This document shows, in pieces, positions 31,534 through 43,270 of a stretch of 64,000 bases of DNA (positions within the stretch are counted from its first letter, which is position 1; each line of letters opens with the position of its first letter). A model generated the notes under the pieces. That model ran no database searches and had not been told where the DNA came from. It saw nothing but the letters and a program-made list of their open reading frames with translations. The stretch is taken from the NCBI GenBank assembly GCA_036435485.1, contig CM071600.1:111902046-111966045 (forward strand), written 5' to 3'. A program made the translations under genes and the position numbers. This DNA is from Saposhnikovia divaricata. Lineage: Eukaryota > Streptophyta > Magnoliopsida > Apiales > Apiaceae.

Positions 31534-32742
31534 ATGGATCAAACAGAAAGTTTGACAACAGCAATGAACACCATATCCTTGGAGGACGAGGAAGGAGGTA
31601 TCGAGTTTGAAGCAGAGGAGGTAATAACAAACAGCATTCAAGGAGAGGGTTTTACTGAAAAGTTTTGTATTATTGGACGTTTTATTAAAGAAGGAAGAAT
31701 TGATTTTGAAGCCATGAAACAAAATTTAGCAGTGCTTTGGAAGCCAGGGAAAGGAGTTTACATAAAGGAAATTGATTCAAATCTTTTTTTTGTTTCAGTT
31801 TTGTCATGAGGTAGATGTAAGACGTGTTATGGAAGGTTGCCCTTGGTCATTCAATAGGAAAGCTATAATCGTGGCGAGGCTTCAACCAGGACAGAATCCC
31901 AGGAGTGTAGATCTCAATCATATGGAATTGTGGGTACAAGTTCATGATTTGAAAGTGGGATTCAAGTCAGAAAAATACTAAAGGGGATTGGGAATTTCGT
32001 AGAAAGTTATGTCAGTTCATGTCCCAGCAACTTTGATGATGTTTGAAGGGAATATATGAGAATTTGAGTTTCATTAAATCTGACCAAACATTTGAAGAGA
32101 CGAATGAAAATTAAAATGGCAGGTAACGACTGGTTCTGGGTTAACTTCAAATATGAGAATGTCCCTAGCTTTTGTTTCATTTGTGGCATTATGGGGCATT
32201 CGGAAAGATTTTATGGGCAATTATTTGAGAAATCAGAGCACAAAACCATGAAACCATATGGAGCATGGATGAGAGCTCCTTTTAAAAGACAGATTAAGCC
32301 CATTGGTGCTAAATGGTTACGCAATGGAGACGGAAGTAGCAGTTCCAGTTCACAGGTTCAGAGTTGGAGCAGTTTAGCTGAGGAAGACGAGGAAAGTTTA
32401 GATCCTAAAATTACTCCAGCAAATCTGGTGGTAGTTACACGGGGAGGAATTCAAGGAGATAAGATAATTCAAAAGGAGGATATTGGTGCGAGACTGCTGC
32501 AGAGTAACTTACGAACCAATGTAACTGAATTACCAACAAATCAGGAAAATAGTGAATTGATCATTATTGAAAACAAAAGACGTAGAACAGGGGATGGGCT
32601 AGATTGTACCAGCATGGGCATAAATACAGAAGTGCCAATGGACTCAGATGATACAAGCGAATTGGGCTACGAAAATACAGAAATGAATTCAAAAAATGTG
32701 CATGGGGCGAGTACTCAAGTGGGTGCTCGCCTATCATTATGA
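31534..32742 (+). pseudogene. LINE-1 ORF1 (nucleic-acid-binding, DUF4283 plus zinc knuckle)
   Basis: The N-terminal part (MDQTESLTTAMN; FTEKFCIIGRFIKEG; LAVLWKPGKGVYIKEI) matches the DUF4283 domain of plant LINE ORF1. A frameshift near 31800 leads to VRRVMEGCPWSFNRKAIIVA in the next frame, and a stop at 31979-31981 breaks it again. The C-terminal frame (32092-32742) has a knuckle, CFICGIMGHSERFY, whose last Cys is replaced by Tyr, and a Ser-rich tail. ORF1 proteins coat LINE RNA. The stop overlaps the ORF2 start by 4 bases. Confidence 0.85.
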
Positions 32743-35700
32743 GTCTTTTAAGTTGGAATTGCCATGGGCTTGGGACCCCGTGGGCTTTTCAATTCCTTAA
32801 GGAGATAACACTCCAAAAGAGACCCGATTTTATTTTTTTGAGTGAAATTATTTGTAAGAAAGGAACAGTCGAGAGATTGCAACGAGCTATAGGGTTTGAA
32901 TGGCTGATTGTAGTTGAGTCTCAAGGCCATAGTGCGGGCGTGGCTTTCATATGGAGGAATAAGGAGGAAGTAACCTTAAAATCTTACAGCAAAAACCATG
33001 TGGATACAATTATTCATATGAATAACAGTAACTCTTTCAGAGTTACAGGAGTTTATGGAAAGCCTGACAGAAGTAAAAGGTTTGAAACTTTGCAGCTTAT
33101 TCGTAATTTGTCAAGGAACAATGCTCTTCCCTGGGTTCTTATTGGAGATATGAATAACGTTTGCTCACAAGCTGATAAAAAGGGAGGTAGACCATATCCT
33201 GCTAGTCTTATTCAAGGCTTTCTCGAGGTGTTAGACAACTGCAGTCTTATAGACCTGGATCTTCAAGGTTATCAGTACACCTGGGAGAGGGGAGTTGGTA
33301 CCTCTGAGTGGATAGAAGTTCATCTTGATCTTGCTTTGGTTATAACAGAGTTCATGAACATGTTTAAAGATGTAACGCTTACCAATTTGGAAGTTTTTAC
33401 TTCGGATCATTGCCCTCTTTTGCTTGAGTTTTATAAAGTTCAACAACTTGTTCAATCAAGGAGTTTTTGTTTTGAGAATGCTTGGCTTCGGGAGCCTATG
33501 TGTAAACAGTTGGTCGAGGATGTGTGGTTCAGGCACCAAGGTCGATCCTTTTATGAGAAAATAACTGAATGTGCAAGTGTTCTATTAGAGTGGGGAAAGG
33601 AGATTACTGGAAGTTTCAAAACTAGAATTCGTGAGTACAAAAGTAAAATCAAATCGCTGAAGGGGAGACGAGATGATTATTCTGTAGAGTGTATTAAAGA
33701 AAATCAGAAGAAGCTAACTGAGGTGTATGCTCAACAGGAAGCTTTCTAGCGTCAAAGGTCTAAGCAACATTGGTTGAAGGTAGGTGTCTAAAGAATAATG
33801 AAGGCCAAATGGTTGATTGGGATTCAGGTCTTCAAAATGTGATGATCGATTACTTTCCCAATCTATTCACAGCTTCTAATACTGAGTGGAGCTATGTCAT
33901 CGACTATGTTCAAGCTAGAATCACATATGATCAGAACAAATATTTAGTGGAAGACATCACCGAAGTTGAAGTCAAGGAAGCCTTGTTTCACATGTACCCT
34001 GACAAATCTCCGGGCCCAGATGGAACGAGCCCAGGTTTCTACAAAAAATATTGGCAGATAGTTAGAGGAGATATAATGAATATTATCAAGCAGTTTTTCC
34101 TAACAGGGCACATCGATCAACAGTTGTAGAGCACCAATATAGTCTTAATTCCCAAGAAGAAGAATCCTTCTCTGATGACCGAATTGAGACCCATCTCTTT
34201 TTGTAATATGGTATATAAAATCATATCGAAGGTTCTAGCCAACCGACAGAAATCTATGATTGATCTGATTATTTCAGATGAGCAGAGCGCTTTTATCCCA
34301 GGTCGGTTAATCACGGATAATATTATGATTGGATACGAGGTGATGCATTTTATGAAACGGAAAACATTTGGTAAGCAAGCTTGGATGGCTCTTAAACTCG
34401 ACATGAGCAAAGCTTATGATCGAGTGGAATGGAATTTTTTGGAGGCAGTGCTTAAAAAATGGGTTTCTCGAGCAAGGTAATTCAGTTATTTATGGCTTGT
34501 ATGTCATCTGTCAGTTATCAAATTAATCATGCAGGAAGAACCTTTGGAAACATTAATCCTTCTCGTGGCCTTCGTCAAGGGGATCCTCTTTCTTCTTATT
34601 TGTTTCTAATTTGCATAGAAGGATTTACTTCCATTATTGATGATTATGAGAAGCGTAATCATATTCAAGGTATAAAGGTTGCTCGTAGTGCCCCTCCTAT
34701 CTCTCACATGCTTTTTGCGGATGACTGTTATATATTTTGCAAAGCTAGTGAAGACAGTGCTAATCATGTTTTGCAGATGCTGAATATTTTCGAGAGAGCT
34801 TCTGGGCAACAAATCAATGTGGAGAAGTCCTCAATTTTCTACAGTCGCAATACTAGTTCTTATCTAAAGCAGGAGCTATATCAACAGCTAAAAATCAAAG
34901 AAGTTGGAGAGAATACTCATTATCTTGGACTTCCTACCATGATGTCGAGGAAGAAGTCAGCTGTGTTTGGTTATATCAAAGATCGGTTGCAAGCTCGTTT
35001 ACAGGGTTGGGACAAGAAATTCTAATAAAATCTGCTGCTCAGACATTACCCAATTTCTCTATGAGTGTTTTTCTTCTCCCAGTTGACGTCTGCAAAGAGT
35101 TGGAAATGGCAATGTCTAAGTTTTGGTGGAAATCTGACAGTTCAAAAGATAAAAGCATTCACTGGATGTGTTGGAGCCGATTAACTGCAGCCAAGTGTAA
35201 GGGTGGTATGGGTTTTAAAAACCTTCGAGATTTCAACATAGCGTTTTTGGGAAATCAAGCATGAAGGCTAATTACATATCCGGACAAGTTGGTCAGTCAT
35301 ATTTTTAAAGCGAGATACTATCCATCTAGTTCCTTCTTAAAAGCTAAGTTGGGTTCCAATCCTAGTTACATCTGGCGTAGCGTTTTGGAAGCTCAAGCTT
35401 TGGTGGTTCAAGGTATTTCGTGTCATATTGGCAATGGCCAAGAAGTGGATATTACAAATTCTCCGTGGCTTCCATCAATAGAAGACCCATTTGTTAACTC
35501 AGATAACGAGGCTATATCAAATTAGAAAGTTGCTTTGCTGTTCAAAATTGGTGAAAAAGCTTGGCATGTGGACTTAGTTTTGGATGTTTTTGAGGCTAGG
35601 GATGCTGACTTGATCCTTTCTACTCCTCTTACTAAAAACGATAAAGACACCTGGTATTAGCGTCATGAAAAGATGGGGCATTATTCAGTGAAAAGTGGTT

Positions 35701-36725
35701 ATAATATCATCCAAGCAGCCAAAGATCAGTCTAACACAGCAGGTAATTCAGGGTTTTGGAGGAAGTTATGGAACCTAAAAATCCCGAATAAAATCAAGAT
35801 TTTTGTGGCGTGCTTCGACTAACTGTTTTCCCACAAAAGATATGTTGCAAGTCAGACAAATTCAGGTTAATCCCCAGTGCCCAGTTTGTAATCTCTGTGA
35901 TGAATCAGCTATTCACTCTCTTGTTACCTGTTCATTCGCTGAGGAGTGTCATCAGTTTGCGTCTGTTAATCAAGTTACAGGTGACTATCATAAATTTGCT
36001 GAGTGGCTCCAGTTGGTTTTCGAGCAGGTCAACAACAATGACATTTGTATCCAAGTAACAGTTTGTTGGCTTTTGTGGAAAAATCGTAACGACATAGTTT
36101 GGAAGCAGCGACGTGTTGGTGTTTCTGAAGTAGTTCATGCAGCATTGTCTTTCCTTAACCAATAGAAAGCTGCTTAAGACAAGAATTTTGATCCATTCCT
36201 GAGTTTCATAATTCCGAAAGATGGTCTAGAGCAGTGGTGCCCTCCATCGTTAAATAGTGTTAAGGTGAACGTAGATGCAGCTCTATTCGAGGACCCAAAT
36301 CGTTACAGCCATGCTATTGTTGTTCGAGATCACTTAGGCCATCTTGTTCAAGCCATGTCAAAGTGTTCCCTTGGCAAGTCGTTTTCTGAGTTAGCAGAGG
36401 GTGTGGGCATCAGAGAAGCCCTTAGTTGGCTTAAACAAAACAGTGTTTTGAATGGTATAGTTGAATCTGATTGCCTCCAGGTTATTCAGTTAATTCGCAG
36501 TTCTATCTCAAGTTATTCGTAGTTAGGGAGAGTTGTGAATGAATGTAGACACCTAATGGAGGACTTAAAAAATCAGAATGTTTTGCTTCATTTGGTTAAG
36601 CATTCCGCGAACAGAGTAGCTCATTATCTAGTGAGGTATAGCTGTTCAATAGCCGAACGTAAGTGGGAAGTGGGGAATGTCCACCCTGCTTTTTCTTATG
36701 TACTTTGTAAAGATTTGCGTGAGTA
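32739..36725 (+). pseudogene. LINE-1 ORF2 (endonuclease, RT, zf-RVT, RNase H)
   Basis: The APE-type endonuclease (32739 to ~33430) has LSWNCHGLG, FLSEI, GVYG, VLIGDMNN and SDHCPLLLE; the usual YTW and DRAL regions are near HLDLALV. A TAG at 33747-33749 replaces a conserved Trp. RT follows with PGPDGTSPGFYKKYW, LRPISFCN, SAFIPGRLITDNI, LKLDMSKAYDRVEW, GLRQGDPLSSYLF and FADDCYIF. Then come zf-RVT (CPVCNLCDESAIHSLVTC, ~35875-35930) and a plant-LINE RNase H (NVDAALFED, ESDCLQVI, to 36725). Breaks: a stop at 34127, frameshifts near 34460 and 35010, and further stops near 35523, 35659 and 36520. Target-primed reverse transcription was its role. Confidence 0.9.
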
Positions 36726-36766
36726 ATAAAATCTTTACTTTCTGTGGCAACAAAAAAAATTATCTA

Positions 36767-36846
36767 TGTCAAGCATTGGAATCTTCACACCTGTATCCTT
36801 CCTTCCCATGGTTTTGATCTTTAGACTTCTTGTATGCTAGAAGGTT
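36767..36846 (-). other. Copia-B leader between LINE insertion and primer site
   Basis: About 80 bp of retrotransposon leader with no coding content. It joins the gag start at 31465 when the LINE is removed. Confidence 0.5.
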
Positions 36847-36858
36847 GCTCTGATACCA
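36847..36858 (-). other. Copia-B primer-binding site (tRNA-iMet)
   Basis: The minus strand reads TGGTATCAGAGC, two bases from the LTR edge at 36861. Confidence 0.92.
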
Positions 36859-36860
36859 AT

Positions 36861-37983
36861 TGTTAGGTCCCGAAGTATCTTAGAAGGGGGGGTTGAATAC
36901 GATACTACCAAAAAAAAAATTCCGAGAATATATCTTTATCGATAATAAACTCCAAGGGGTATTACAACTTCTAATCCAATGGATTAGCTTCAAAACCATA
37001 ATACACCTAAGGATAGTTTAGGCACGAGGACCTTCTACCCGACACTTCCTGAAAGTGGGCTAAGCCGGCTTCCCTACTAGATGGACTGTCTAGCAGCTTA
37101 CACAGAGAAGATATAAGAGAGAGAAGAGAAAGTTGTGTGTTGAGGTGTGTTTTGAAATGAAATACAACAAGCTTATTTATAGGTTTTAGAAAGTCACTCT
37201 GATGTACTATTCCAGTGGGCCCCACATAGTAACACTATTCCACCAACTAAACCGCATCTGTTGAAAATTTTCATTTGACGTGGGCCCCACCAGCCACTAT
37301 TTGCACAGTACCAGCCACTATTTGCACAGTAATCACTATTTTCACAGTAACCACTATTTGCACAGTACCTGCATAGTAACCATGCATAGTAATCGTGCAT
37401 AGTAACTTTGCATAGTATTACTATTTTTGGCTGCTTCTTTTGGGCTTCTCTCTTCTGTTTCAAATATTCTGCTGAATTAATTCATCTCAGAAAATAGTTC
37501 AAGTACCAAATTAATTTAATTATTTATTATAAATAATTAATTAATCTGTTACTTAGTTAATTTTCAAAGTAAATTAATTTTTGACAATACCTTGAGATAT
37601 TATGTCTGTCCTTGATCGTCAATAGGCTTTGGCTATTATTTCTATGAATTAATGTGTTGATCCTTCTCGTATGTGCTGACACTTAGTGCACTGGTCTGGT
37701 TCACAAGTGACTAGCACTGATCTTGATCTTCACACCTTCGTTACATTCCAATTTATTAGCCTGCAACAGTATCTTCAAATAGTATAAATACATGGAATCT
37801 TTTTGGCCCTTCAACCGAATCATCTGTACATCTTATTCTGTCACTGAGGCTTGATCATGTTAATGAACTTCTTTCGGCGACTTGATCCTTGTTGATGCCT
37901 GTTCTTCAAATTTCAAGATCCCTGTATAGAGTTAATATTATTTAACTTTTATCCTAGTTGAGTTATATATGTCCTCTAATACA
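36861..37983 (-). repeat. Copia-B 5' LTR
   Basis: It begins TGTTAGGTCCCGAAG at the primer-site side and probably ends CTAATACA at 37983, where Copia-A linker coding starts; the partner LTR is not present, so this edge is inferred. It contains a short minisatellite at 37297-37420 with repeated CACTATTTGCACAGTA and GCATAGTAA words. TGTTA at 37984-37988 is a candidate target duplication. No gene is supported. Confidence 0.7.
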
Positions 37984-38204
37984 TGTTACATTACATTATG
38001 CTTTACAAGGCTTTCCTCGATTTTTCCTGAAAGGTAATTGATAACTAACTACATTATCTGTTGCATTAGATAAATTACATACCTCGGGAGTATTCTGAAC
38101 AGATTCATTGTCGTGGACTTTAGAAGGAGGGATGGTATCTTGTTCAACATTGTTGTCAATATTAGCATCAAGCAGGTTCATTTTTCCATGTTGATAAGAA
38201 TGAT

Positions 38205-40927
38205 TGTGATAATATGGCTCTTCTTCAGCTAGAAAATCAGGCCATTGCTGCGCTTCAAAAGGCTCTAGTCGAGGAGGAGCAGTTGCTTCATCAAAAATCT
38301 AGAATTAAATGGTTAACAGTGGGAGATGGTAACAATAAATTCTTCTTCAATCAAACGAAGTCAAATTGGAACACGAATAAAATCGTGGCGCTGGAAAATG
38401 ATGCGGGGGTTATTGTTTCAGGGCACAAAAGTATATCAAAAGTGGCCACGGAATACTTCTCAAAAACTTTGGGAGCTTCTGAGCAGCTTCGTGAAAGCAC
38501 GCTGGATGATATTCAATGCCCGCACATCTCTCCAAATCAATCTAGTTCGTTGGAGGCTCCAGTAACAGATGCTATCATCCTGAATACTCTTAAAACCATG
38601 GAACATTGTTGGACCTGATTTCTGCAAGGCTATTAAGCATTTCTTTGCTTCTTCTTCCTTACACAGATCAGCGAATGCCACTACCATTGCTCTTGTTCCT
38701 AAGGTAAAAAACCCTACCTCAATGAAAGACTTTAGACCTATTTCCCTATGCACTATTCAGTACAAATGCATTGCGAAAATTCTTGCTTCTCGTATCAAGC
38801 TAGTCATGCCGAGTATAATAAGTGTTTCGCAGTCCGCTTTTGTTCCGGGCCGTACTATTTCGGATAATATTTTGATGGCTCAAGAATTGTTCAGAGGTTA
38901 CCAACGGGCTAGTGGGGCGCCAAAATTTGCTTTAAAATTGGACCTCCATAAGGCTTTTGACTCGATTTCTTGGGATTTTATCACTAAGGCTCTTAAATTG
39001 CATAATTTCCCGGAATCTTTCATAGCATGGATTTACATGTGCATTTCAACCGCAAACTACTCTGTTAAGATTAATGGGTCTATGACTGGCTCGTTTGATG
39101 GCAAGAAGGGTATTCGTCAAGGGGATCCTATCTCTCCTTATTTGTTCTCCATAGCTATGAACGTTCTGTCAACTTTGCTAGCTGAAGTGCCTGATAACTT
39201 TACCTATCATTGGCAGTGTAAGGAACTAAAGCTTACTCACCTATTCTATGCGGATGACGTGTTGCTTTTCTCTAGAGGTGATAACCATTCCATTTCGCAC
39301 CTTATGCAGTGCATGTCAAATTTTTCGGAAGTCAGTGGTCTACGCCCAAACATGACAAAGAGCACGGTTTTTTTGGGCAACTGTTCTGGCTCATTAACAA
39401 ACTGGTTTGATTTGAATTTTGCTATACCTCATGGTGCTCTTCCTGTTAAATTCTTGGGGGTTCCTTTACTATCTTCTAGACTATGCCATAATGACTGCAT
39501 TCCTCTGCTCGACAGAATTTCTTCAAAGATCTCTTGCTGGACAAATCTGTTTCTCTCTTTAGCGGGTCGTGTTCAGTTGATTCGTTCTGTGTTATTTGCG
39601 ATTCAAGCTTTCTGGACAAATAATTTTATTCTGCCGGTCTCAGTTCATAGTCGGATTAAATCTATCCTCACTAGTTTCCTGTGGAAAGGAAATGCTCACT
39701 CCAAGGGTGGAGCCAAAGTGAGTTGGGATAGGGTTTGCAGTCCTTTGCAGGAGGGGGGTTTGGGTCTCAAAAAAACGGAGGATTGGAATAAATCTCAAAT
39801 GATTCTTCATCTTTGTAAGATTGTGTTGAAGAAGTCGTCTCTCTGGTATTCATGGGTTAACAACACAGCCTTAAAAGGTAAGCATTTCTGGACGATGCCC
39901 ATGCCGGTAGACTGCTCCTGGATTCTCAGAAATGTCCTTAAACTTCGAACAGTGGCTTGCACTTTCCTATCATTTAACTTGGGAAACGGTCTCGACACTT
40001 CGCTTTGGTTTGATCCATGGTGGGATTCTCACTGTCTAGCAAATTCTGAAAAAGACCGTATCATTGCGCATTCTGGTCTGGGCCATGGGGCGTTGGTGCA
40101 TTGCATTATCCAAACCGGACACTGGATTTTGCCTACCCCCCATTCCCGTTTTCGCCATGTTGATCCTGGCCTGGTCTCTTGGATCCGAAACTTCACGTTT
40201 CCAGCTTTTAACCTTCAGAAAAATGATGTAATCCATTGGGACGGTATTCCGTTGAAAAAGCTACAAACAGGTGATATTTGGAATTCTATACGGGTTCCAA
40301 AGGCCCAGGTTTCTTGGTCTACTCTTATCTGGCATAAACTCAAAATTCAAAGATTCGCTCACATGGAATGGCTTCTTTGCTTGGGTCGACTTCCAACCTC
40401 TCACAGACTTATCTCCTTCGGTCTGGATGTCCAACCAAACTGCTTACTATGCGTAGGAGGTCTGGAGAATGACACCCACCTGTTCGTCACTTGCACCTAC
40501 GGCAGTTTCATCCTCTCTAAATTGGCTGGTATTTTAAGGGTTACCGTTGGTGGGGAGTCTTGGCAGGAGCTTATCTCTACCTGGGGGTTGCACACGGATG
40601 CGGTTCACAGACTGGTTCTCTTGTTAGCAGCGCAGATCTTTGCTCACCACCTTTGGAGGGAGCGGAATGCCCGTCTGCACAACAAAGGAATCCTCAAACC
40701 TTCGCAGCTTTTAGCTTCTATCATGTCAACCATGAAGACAAAGCTTAGGCATTCTACGTGGTTCCAAAAACATGCAGACCTAGGTCACTACAGATGGATC
40801 TCCATTTGATTCAGTTTTCTTCATTTAACTGTTAGCCGGATGTTTTCTTTCGTAGCTTTTGTTGTAATCATAGGGTGAATCCCTGTTTTAATACATATAT
40901 ATTTTTAGCAAAAAAAAAAAAAAAAAA
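38205..40927 (+). mobile_element. LINE-2: 5'-truncated L1-clade LINE
   Basis: It begins inside ORF2 upstream of RT and ends with an 18-base A-tail (40910-40927). AAGAATGAT occurs at 38196-38204 and again at 40926-40934, overlapping the tail, as target duplication. 5' truncation is the usual result of incomplete target-primed reverse transcription. It differs in sequence from LINE-1 and is less damaged. Confidence 0.88.
38214..40809 (+). pseudogene. LINE-2 ORF2 (RT and zf-RVT), two breaks
   Basis: The first stretch (38214-38618) covers the segment between endonuclease and RT (QKSRIKWLTVGDGNNKFFFN). A frameshift near 38600 at the usual PGPDG site separates it from a 695-codon open frame (38722-40809). 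That holds RT blocks FRPISLCTIQYK, SAFVPGRTISDNI, LKLDLHKAFDSISWDF, GIRQGDPISPYLF and the catalytic FYADDVLLF, then the thumb and a zf-RVT zinc finger (WHKLKIQRFAHMEWLLCLG, CLLCVGGLENDTHLFVTC). No C-terminal RNase H is present. The RT catalytic residues are intact, but the endonuclease and ORF1 are missing. Confidence 0.92.
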
Positions 40928-40934
40928 GAATGAT
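40810..40934 (+). other. LINE-2 3' UTR, A-tail and target duplication
   Basis: About 100 bp of untranslated sequence, A-tail 40910-40927, then the duplicated GAATGAT. Confidence 0.8.
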
Positions 40935-42559
40935 CATTCTGGTGTTCATTAAGTTCAACTTCATGCAAAATATGATCTCTGAGTGGTGTGTGGGTCTTTT
41001 CAATAAAATACTCCTCAATTTCATCTTCATCTTGTTCATGATTCACATTCATATTAGAGTTTATGGCAGGAAATATGTTCTCCTGGCCATCATTCACGTT
41101 CGAAGAAATACTCTCAAACCACTTCATCGGTTCAATGTTACTCTCCTCCTGAACCGAAGAAGGATGTGGAGTTGAGAAAAACATATCAGACTCATGAAAA
41201 GTAGCATCCATGGTGGTATAATTGCGCTTAGCTACTAGATCGAAGCTGTAACACCCCCAGATCCGGGGTCCGGGATCCGGTGGTTACGGTTTCCAATTCT
41301 GTCCACAACAATTGAACTTTCCTTAACATAAAATAAATTACGTCTCTATAACCCAACACAACAATATAAAACACACCCGTTATAGTCCCAGAGATGAAAT
41401 CAGAGTAACAATCAAATTTTTATTAATCACATTATGAGTTCTTACAATCCAAAAGAATTTCAATATAATACATACTCTTTGCCATCCATTTACATAAGTC
41501 ATACTAGACCCTATTCTTGGTACTGAAAGAATAAATATACCCTACCAATAGCTTCTTCTTCAGCTCTGGTAGTCTCATCGTCCTCGCCCGCGTCGAGTGC
41601 GCCTTGTGCGAGTCATCTGGTCTAGCTGTTGTTGTGATATAATAATAAAGCAAGGGTGAGCAATAGCCCACCAACAATAATATATAACTGAACGATAATG
41701 TATAACAGTTCAAAAGTATCTTTCAAACCATATGCCATGCATTTACGGAAATGATGCCAGTATAATATGAACGATGAAGTTACAAGGTAACTTAAAGTAA
41801 TTGTTTGTAGAAATATCTGCTACATCAAAGTAAGCAAGATATTCTTATTGTTATTAAGAAGAGGAACTTGCAAAAAAAGGTTGCAATTCCAGTTATGACC
41901 CTTTTCCAACTCTGCCAACAGTAATCATGTTGCAGGAAATAAATAAATTTGGATGATGAACCAATGATGGAGTATTCACCGCGCCCGCTGTTCCAATCTT
42001 GATGATCAGTCGAGATCGTACAGCTCAATTTAGATTTACTACCGGTAGAAGGAAGAACTGACGGCTTTACTTGTATACCGCCTTACTAGCTCTCCCCGGC
42101 CAACGGTTGGGCCAAAGGGGATGGACCGGCGCTACTCGGCCTCTTACACGACTCCTAGTTCAAATAGAATTCATGATTCTTAATGTAACGTTCGTCCCCC
42201 TTTCCCCAAGTATAATACTTGTTGATAAGACTCCACAAAGTAGTCGTATCTAGTTGGAAAGGAAAATTTACCAATAACTCCCAAGCTATTACTTGGTGAC
42301 GGATATCAACTTGTTCCAGTAATCTTACCCCTCGAAAGATGAGAAGGTAAGCAACGACTTAATAAGTCAACAGCACCCGAGTTGCGGGTGAAGGGAATAC
42401 TCTATGACCGGGAAGTCGACAAGATAAATAACATTTTTCCAAGTAAGGTTCCCTTATTATTAAGGAGATAGACTCAAAGAAGAATGATGTCTGAGAACCT
42501 TTCTTGATATAAGATTAATAATAATATGACTCCGAAATATTTTCTGTAATAATCGAAGA

Positions 42560-43270
42560 AGATAAACCTTATCGGGGTTATACTAAGTATGGAATAAATA
42601 TTCAGAGAATATTTATTGAGTTAAAATATTTAAAGAATAATTGGGAATATGAAAGAATATCTTTAATCAGAGTATTTCTCAAAATAATCCCTGAAGAAAT
42701 ATCAGGAGAATATTTATTGAATAAATAAATATTTAAATTAATACTCAAAACAATATTCATTAATTAATAAGACCTGAAAAGAATATTTAAGGTAATATTC
42801 ATAATTAATTAGGAATTTAAATGAATATTCAAAAGTAATATTCATTTAATGAATAATATCCTAAATGAATATCAAGTAATATTCATTTAGTAATCCAAGC
42901 CTTAAGGAATATTCGAGATAATATTCGATAATTAAATCAAGCTTCAGATGAATATTAAAATAATATTCATCAAGTATTCAATATCTTAAATGAATATTCA
43001 AACGTAATATTTATTTAATAAAATAATATTCTAAAAGAATATCCAAATAATATTCATTTAGTAGTCTCATCTTTAGAAGAATATTCGAAATAATAATCGA
43101 TAATCAATTCGACTCTGAATGAATATTGAGAAATATTATTCGTTGAATAGTTACGTTCAAATAATTATTTGAAGTAAGGATCGTTAAAATAATTAGTCTC
43201 GAACGAATATTCAAATAATATTCGTCGCCCAAATAATAGAAAATATTTACTTAAATATTTTCCTCCGAGG
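42560..43270. repeat. AATATTC-dense, hairpin-prone domain of the LARD LTR (copy 1)
   Basis: Over about 700 bp, GAATATTC, AATATTCAT and their complements recur at intervals of roughly 20-40 bases, usually as near-complementary pairs (ATGAATATTCAAA with GTAATATTCATTTA). The same domain is in the second LTR at about 52985-53665. No coding. It resembles neither a clean tandem repeat nor random AT-rich DNA. Confidence 0.75.

Larger units (their letters stand above)
31490..36766 (+). mobile_element. LINE-1: near-full-length L1-clade LINE
   Basis: ORF1 (31534-32742) and ORF2 (32739-36725) are followed by a short tail of eight A at about 36752-36759. Candidate degenerate target duplications are TGTTAAGTCATTG (31477-31489) and TGTCAAGCATTG (36767-36778), one substitution and one gap apart. 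The element is on the opposite strand to its host Copia-B, a few bases upstream of that element's gag start. Many nonsense and frameshift lesions show it is old. Confidence 0.85.
28975..37983 (-). mobile_element. Copia-B: Sirevirus-like Ty1/copia element, truncated by the gypsy insertion
   Basis: The 5' LTR (37983-36861), iMet primer site (36858-36847), short leader, gag, protease and integrase lie on the minus strand. A LINE (31490-36766) sits in the leader. Integrase coding breaks at 28975, where the gypsy LTR begins; the rest of pol is left of the window. The LTR shares a 20-bp block with Copia-C, and Gag shares the copia UBN2 core and a coiled-coil extension, supporting a second, different Sirevirus. 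It appears to be inserted in Copia-A, whose coding ends at 37984. Confidence 0.82.
37984..41246 (-). pseudogene. Copia-A integrase C-terminus and linker, split by a LINE
   Basis: On the minus strand 41246-40935 encodes the module ending YTTMDATFHESDMFFS, followed by an acidic Asn/Glu-rich linker (MNVNHEQDEDEIEEYFIE). After the LINE the frame resumes at 38204 and continues through NNVEQDTIPPSKVHDNESVQ to QLPFRKNRGKPCK, the linker's basic end just before RT. The junction at 37984 with the Copia-B LTR removes everything downstream. This linker is variable and not catalytic. Confidence 0.8.
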
